Source: Butyrivibrio proteoclasticus
GTDB lineage: Bacteria > Bacillota > Clostridia > Lachnospirales > Lachnospiraceae
Assembly (NCBI RefSeq): GCF_900115735.1
Contig: NZ_FOXO01000007.1
Span: 107,217-171,216 of the forward strand
Reading direction: 5' to 3'
Length of the DNA: 64,000 bases
Both the position numbers and the translations under genes were made by a program. Every line of letters begins with the position of its first letter. Position 1 is the first letter of the stretch. The notes below the pieces were generated by a model. That model had not been told where the DNA came from and did no database searches. It saw only the letters and a program-made list of their open reading frames with translations. This document shows, one piece after another, positions 60,874-64,000 of the stretch.

Positions 60874-62022
60874 ATGGCAAACAGAATATCACTTAACGGA
60901 ACATCTTATCATGGGGCTGGAGCAATCAGCGAGGTTGTAAATGAGATCAATGCTCATGGCTTTAAAAAAGCTTTTGTAGCATCTGATCCTGACCTTATCA
61001 AATTCGGAGTTACCGGAAAGGTAACAGACCTTTTGGATAAAGCTGGAATTCCATTTGAGATTTATTCAGATATTAAGCCTAATCCTACAATCGAAAATGT
61101 TAAAAATGGTGTAGAAGCTTTCAAAAAGTCAGGTGCTGACTGTATCGTGGCTGTTGGCGGTGGCTCATCTATGGATACATCAAAGGCTATCGGTATCATC
61201 ATCACAAATCCTGAGTTTGCTGATGTACGTTCACTTGAGGGCGTAGCTCCTACAAAGAATCCTTGTGTACCTATCATCGCTATTCCTACTACAGCTGGAA
61301 CAGCAGCAGAGGTTACAATCAATTACGTTATCACAGATGTAGAAAAAGAAAGAAAATTCGTTTGTGTAGATACACATGACATGCCAATCGTAGCAATCGT
61401 TGATCCTGAGATGATGTCTTCAATGCCTAAGGGACTTACAGCTGCTACAGGTATGGACGCTCTTACTCACGCTATCGAAGGTTACACAACAAGAGCTGCA
61501 TGGGAAATGACAGATATGTTCCACCTTGAAGCTATCAGACTTATTTCCAAGAATCTTCGTGGAGCTGTTGAGAATACAAAAGAAGGTCGTGAAGGAATGG
61601 CTCTTGGCCAGTACATTGCAGGAATGGGCTTCTCTAACGTTGGACTTGGCATCGACCACGCTATGGCTCATACACTTTCTGCACATTATGACACACCACA
61701 CGGTGTTGCTTGTGCTATGTTCCTTCCAATTTCAATGGAATTCAACCGTGAGTACACAGGCGAGAGACTTCGTGAAGTTGCAAGAGCTATGGGCGTAGAA
61801 GGCGTAGACAATATGAGTCAGGAAGAGTACCGTGATGCAGCTATCGCAGCTGTTAAGAAGCTTTCTGAGGACGTTGGTATTCCAAAGACACTTGATAAGA
61901 TCAAAGAAGAAGACCTTGATCAGCTTGCTACAGATGCACTTAACGATGCATGTTATCCTGGAAATCCAAGAGAAGCTACTAAGGAGCAGGTTATCGAAAT
62001 GTTCCGCATGCTGATGGCATAA
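60874..62022 (+). CDS. fucO: Lactaldehyde reductase (iron-containing alcohol dehydrogenase)
   Basis: A 382-residue group III alcohol dehydrogenase very like E. coli FucO. The NAD loop is GGGSSMDTSKAIG, followed by NPEFADVRSLEG and IPTTAGTAAEVTINYVITD, and the metal ligands lie in ATGMDALTHAIEGY (Asp and His) and IDHAMAHTLSAHYDTPHG (two His). It reduces L-lactaldehyde, the product of rhamnose or fucose breakdown, to 1,2-propanediol. It lies next to rhamnogalacturonan lyases, which release rhamnose, so its place is logical. GGAGGAAGG precedes the ATG. Codons are strongly biased, suggesting high expression. Confidence 0.93.
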   Translation: MANRISLNGTSYHGAGAISEVVNEINAHGFKKAFVASDPDLIKFGVTGKVTDLLDKAGIPFEIYSDIKPNPTIENVKNGVEAFKKSGADCIVAVGGGSSMDTSKAIGIIITNPEFADVRSLEGVAPTKNPCVPIIAIPTTAGTAAEVTINYVITDVEKERKFVCVDTHDMPIVAIVDPEMMSSMPKGLTAATGMDALTHAIEGYTTRAAWEMTDMFHLEAIRLISKNLRGAVENTKEGREGMALGQYIAGMGFSNVGLGIDHAMAHTLSAHYDTPHGVACAMFLPISMEFNREYTGERLREVARAMGVEGVDNMSQEEYRDAAIAAVKKLSEDVGIPKTLDKIKEEDLDQLATDALNDACYPGNPREATKEQVIEMFRMLMA

Positions 62023-62048
62023 GTAAATAATTAAATAATTAAAGCGGG

Positions 62049-62092
62049 GATTCCTGTCAACCTGATTGGTTGCGCAGGAATCTTCTTTTTTA
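62049..62092 (+). terminator. Terminator after fucO
   Basis: GATTCCTG (62049-62056) and CAGGAATC (62075-62082) form the stem, with an inner AACC/GGTT stem, followed by a T-rich tract. Confidence 0.85.
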
Positions 62093-62129
62093 TATCATAG
62101 GAAATTGGAATTATAAAAAATCAATAAAA

Positions 62130-62216
62130 AACGAAGAAATAATTAACGCTATATAGTACAATTGTGTCATGATTAGACGACATGGCCTTGTTGAAAAGTT
62201 AATCATTTTCTTCGTT
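62130..62216 (+). promoter_or_regulatory. Long-range inverted repeat in the histidine-kinase leader
   Basis: AACGAAGAAATAATTAAC (62130-62147) and the near-complement at 62198-62216 can form an 18-19-bp stem with a 50-nt loop. A second pair, GCCTTGTTG (about 62185-62193) and CAACAAGGC (62267-62275), overlaps it in space, so the two stems could exclude each other. This resembles a leader switch. No known riboswitch consensus was recognised. Confidence 0.5.
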
Positions 62217-62303
62217 ATTCTTGTAGTGTCTGTTTTGCTTTGAAGGATAAAAAAGCGATGAAGGCAACAAGGCAATAAAGTATTTATGAGATAGGAAATG
62301 CTT

Positions 62304-63716
62304 ATGAAACAGATTCAGAAAATCAAAGATATTGATAAAAAGTGGTTAAGGTTTTTGGTGAGATTTATTTCTGTTGTGGTATGGCTTTTTTTGACAAGGC
62401 TGTGCATATACTGTTCACTGCATGCAGATAATATGATATTTCACAGATGGGGGATCGTTTTTGCTACTTTTTTTCTGCTGCCATATCTGCTTCTTGGAGG
62501 ACTTTACGGGTATCTCATTGCATATGCAGCTTTTTTTCTGTCTTTTTTAACAACATTTTTTATCAGCATGGATACTGTCTATTTCATGGCAATTTACCTG
62601 GTAGCCACCACGTGTTTTGCTTTGTTCGGACAGTATTTTTGGTTTAAGACAGGGAAAAAGACTCTTTTGGCGTGCTTATATACGCTTTTAGCAACCTCAT
62701 TTACCGAAGTGATCTGTTTGACTGTGATTCAAAATGAAGAATATGATATTTCGGCTCTAAAGAATCTTACAGTATATGTATCAAGGGATGCAGCGCTTAT
62801 ATTTGCAGTCGGCTTTATTCTCCATTTCTTTTTTACAAAATCTCCTGATATTTGCAAGTTGCCTTTTCCGATTGCCACAGGCTATACAGATGCCTATCAG
62901 AAGAATAAAGATATTAAGAGGAGCCTTAGAAAAACAAGGGTAAGCGTAAAAATAACAACAATAATAATCGGGATTGAAGTATTTTTGGGAATATCTGCTG
63001 CGGCGTTTATGATAGCTCTTTTTCCTGACATGAAAGACGTTATGATCAATAGCCTTAAGAACAATAAGGACGCAATGGATGTTGCCATTGAAGAAAATCT
63101 TGGTAAGGATACTGACATAACGAGCGATGACTTTGCCAAAGGAATTGAAATGCTTGAGTTTAACTTTGATACATCTGTCGTCAATTATGATATAAAAATG
63201 GTTCTTTTGATGCTTTGTGTAGGCGTTCCACTTGGAGGCTTTGCAAATTTTTATACGAAGATGTCTATAGGTGCGCCCCTTGGTGTACTCTCTGATTTTA
63301 TGTACGAATTTGCCAATGCAGATGATGATGAAAAGCTTAAAGTAGGGAAAAAGATCGATAAGATTAAAGCCGGCACAAGGGATGAAATAGGTGTGGTTTT
63401 TGAGTCGTCGCGGACTATGGTTCATTCCATTGAAGACTATATCGGAAGGATTGAGGAAGAGCAAAAATTAAAGACTGAGCTTGAGGTTGCCAAACAGTCA
63501 AGTGAAGCAAAAAGCAGTTTCCTGTCAAATATGTCTCACGAAATAAGGACACCTATAAACGCTGTTCTCGGAATGAATGAGATGATAATCAGAGAGACCA
63601 ATGATCCACAGATAGAGGAGTACGCCCAGAATGTAAAAAGTGCAGGCAACTCTCTTTTGGGAATTGTAAATGATATTCTTGATTTTTCAAAAATCGAGGC
63701 GGGGCTGTCGCACTAA
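62304..63716 (+). pseudogene. Membrane histidine kinase, truncated after HisKA by an IS
   Basis: The frame codes for 470 residues: about five or six N-terminal transmembrane helices (to residue 180), a second membrane pair (about 215-240 and 290-310), a HAMP-like segment and a HisKA domain with the phospho-acceptor in FLSNMSHEIRTPINAVLGMN. It stops four codons after SKIEAG, where a full kinase goes on to a HATPase_c domain (and often a receiver). The last codons (GLSH and stop) come from the left end of an IS1182-type element. The protein cannot bind ATP, so it is almost surely non-functional as a kinase. Confidence 0.88.
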
Positions 63717-63787
63717 GTAATTAGTGCTCAGCTCCCTTTTTATGCCCAAAACACAAAAACCAGGCTTCGAAAAGCCTGGTTTTTGCT
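63702..63787 (+). terminator. Two terminator-like hairpins at the IS left end
   Basis: The first (63702-63741) includes the stop codon of the cut kinase frame and ends in five Ts. The second (63756-63787) has a 12-bp perfect stem and a T-tract. They lie between the IS edge and the transposase gene. Confidence 0.8.
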
Positions 63788-63800
63788 GTAAAATATGTTT

Positions 63801-64000
63801 ATGCGACTAAACCAAATCTTACAAGGAGATTATACAGTATCTTCCTTGTATCATCAAATCAAACTTCCGCTAGACATAGAAATATCTATTCCATCTGATG
63901 ATCCGGTACGCCTGGTTAGTGCATTTGTGGAGGAGATGAATCTTTCTGATCTTTATGAGACTTATGACAGAATCAGAAAGAGTCAGGCCTCACCGCGTCA
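63801..64000 (+). CDS. IS1182-family transposase (N-terminal part)
   Basis: The frame is open to the right edge for 66 codons. It begins MRLNQILQGDYTVSS and has LPLDIEISIPSDDPVRLVSA and FVEEMNLSDLYETY, the conserved start of IS1182/IS5-like transposases (a domain that precedes the DDE core). No strong Shine-Dalgarno sequence is visible. The catalytic residues are beyond the window. Confidence 0.85.
   Translation, partial: MRLNQILQGDYTVSSLYHQIKLPLDIEISIPSDDPVRLVSAFVEEMNLSDLYETYDRIRKSQASPR

Larger units (their letters stand above)
63701..64000 (+). mobile_element. IS1182-family insertion sequence, left end
   Basis: The element seems to begin at GGGGCTGTCGCAC (about 63701), inside the histidine kinase gene, and continues beyond the window. 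Two hairpins follow: GCACTAA (63710-63716) with TTAGTGC (63721-63727), extended by CTG/CAG and GGG/CCC, then TTTTT; and AAAACCAGGCTT (63756-63767) with AAGCCTGGTTTT (63772-63783). They would stop transcription entering from the kinase gene. The transposase starts at 63801. The right end and any target duplication are outside the window. Confidence 0.82.

Noticed and set aside
62781..63464. 227-codon minus-strand frame in the kinase gene
   Set aside because: It lies wholly opposite the membrane kinase coding region and its product shows no domain; codon shadow.

Overview
The window looks like chromosome of a low-GC, obligately anaerobic Firmicute of the Lachnospiraceae. Butyrivibrio or Pseudobutyrivibrio is my best guess, from the gene content and the LplB/YtcP-type sugar transporter; it is not proven by any rRNA here. 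Most of the window is ordinary core genome in short co-directional operons separated by clear hairpin terminators. I saw no tRNA, rRNA, CRISPR array or prophage.

Layout. 1-1500: end of a GntR/FCD regulator and a glycerate kinase. 1501-3274: a 1.7-kb gene-free island bounded by long inverted repeats and holding a regular array of palindromic half-sites. 3275-9173: phoH, then an iron-uptake cluster (feoA, feoB, a tiny FeoB-associated Cys-rich protein, an HMA-domain protein and a Fur-like protein reduced to its DNA-binding domain), then an RluA pseudouridine synthase. 9198-13486: SOS-controlled dinB (LexA box), a CPBP protease, sortase B, a CAP-domain lipoprotein and a small unknown gene. 13559-16048 (minus strand): pyrI, pyrB and a DUF5050-like protein. 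16175-22741: a six-gene run pheA-ppx-ppk-maf-acidic protein-Cof phosphatase. 22846-26416: a membrane glycosyltransferase and a UbiA-family (DPPR-synthase-like) enzyme, divergent from a radical SAM/SPASM protein. 26532-39550: trpB2-thrH, two tandem chemoreceptors, an HlyD/ABC/FtsX export system and a zinc-ribbon membrane protein. 39612-43414: purC, an ABC-F ATPase and an XRE-Uma2 fusion.

43589-62022 is the accessory carbohydrate region. It holds a large SGNH esterase with SLH-like repeats, a CoA-transferase, an MFS transporter, a membrane-bound AraC regulator, two permeases and a lipoprotein binding protein, a PL26-like exo-rhamnogalacturonan lyase, a small rhamnogalacturonan acetylesterase, a PL11 rhamnogalacturonan lyase and lactaldehyde reductase (fucO). 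None of the four pectin-active enzymes has a signal peptide, while the binding protein is a lipoprotein. The simplest reading is that rhamnogalacturonan oligosaccharides are imported intact, then deacetylated and split in the cytoplasm, with lactaldehyde from rhamnose reduced to 1,2-propanediol.

The window ends with a membrane histidine kinase cut off just after its HisKA domain by the left end of an IS1182-family insertion sequence whose transposase runs off the edge. The least explained material is the 1590-3171 island. It has nested inverted repeats and five 38-39-nt dyads whose centres are spaced by about 63, 74, 74 and 74 nt, close to whole helical turns. Further items are several operator-like palindromes (feo, chemoreceptor leader, zinc-ribbon leader) and two genes (rluA, dinB) that look leaderless.
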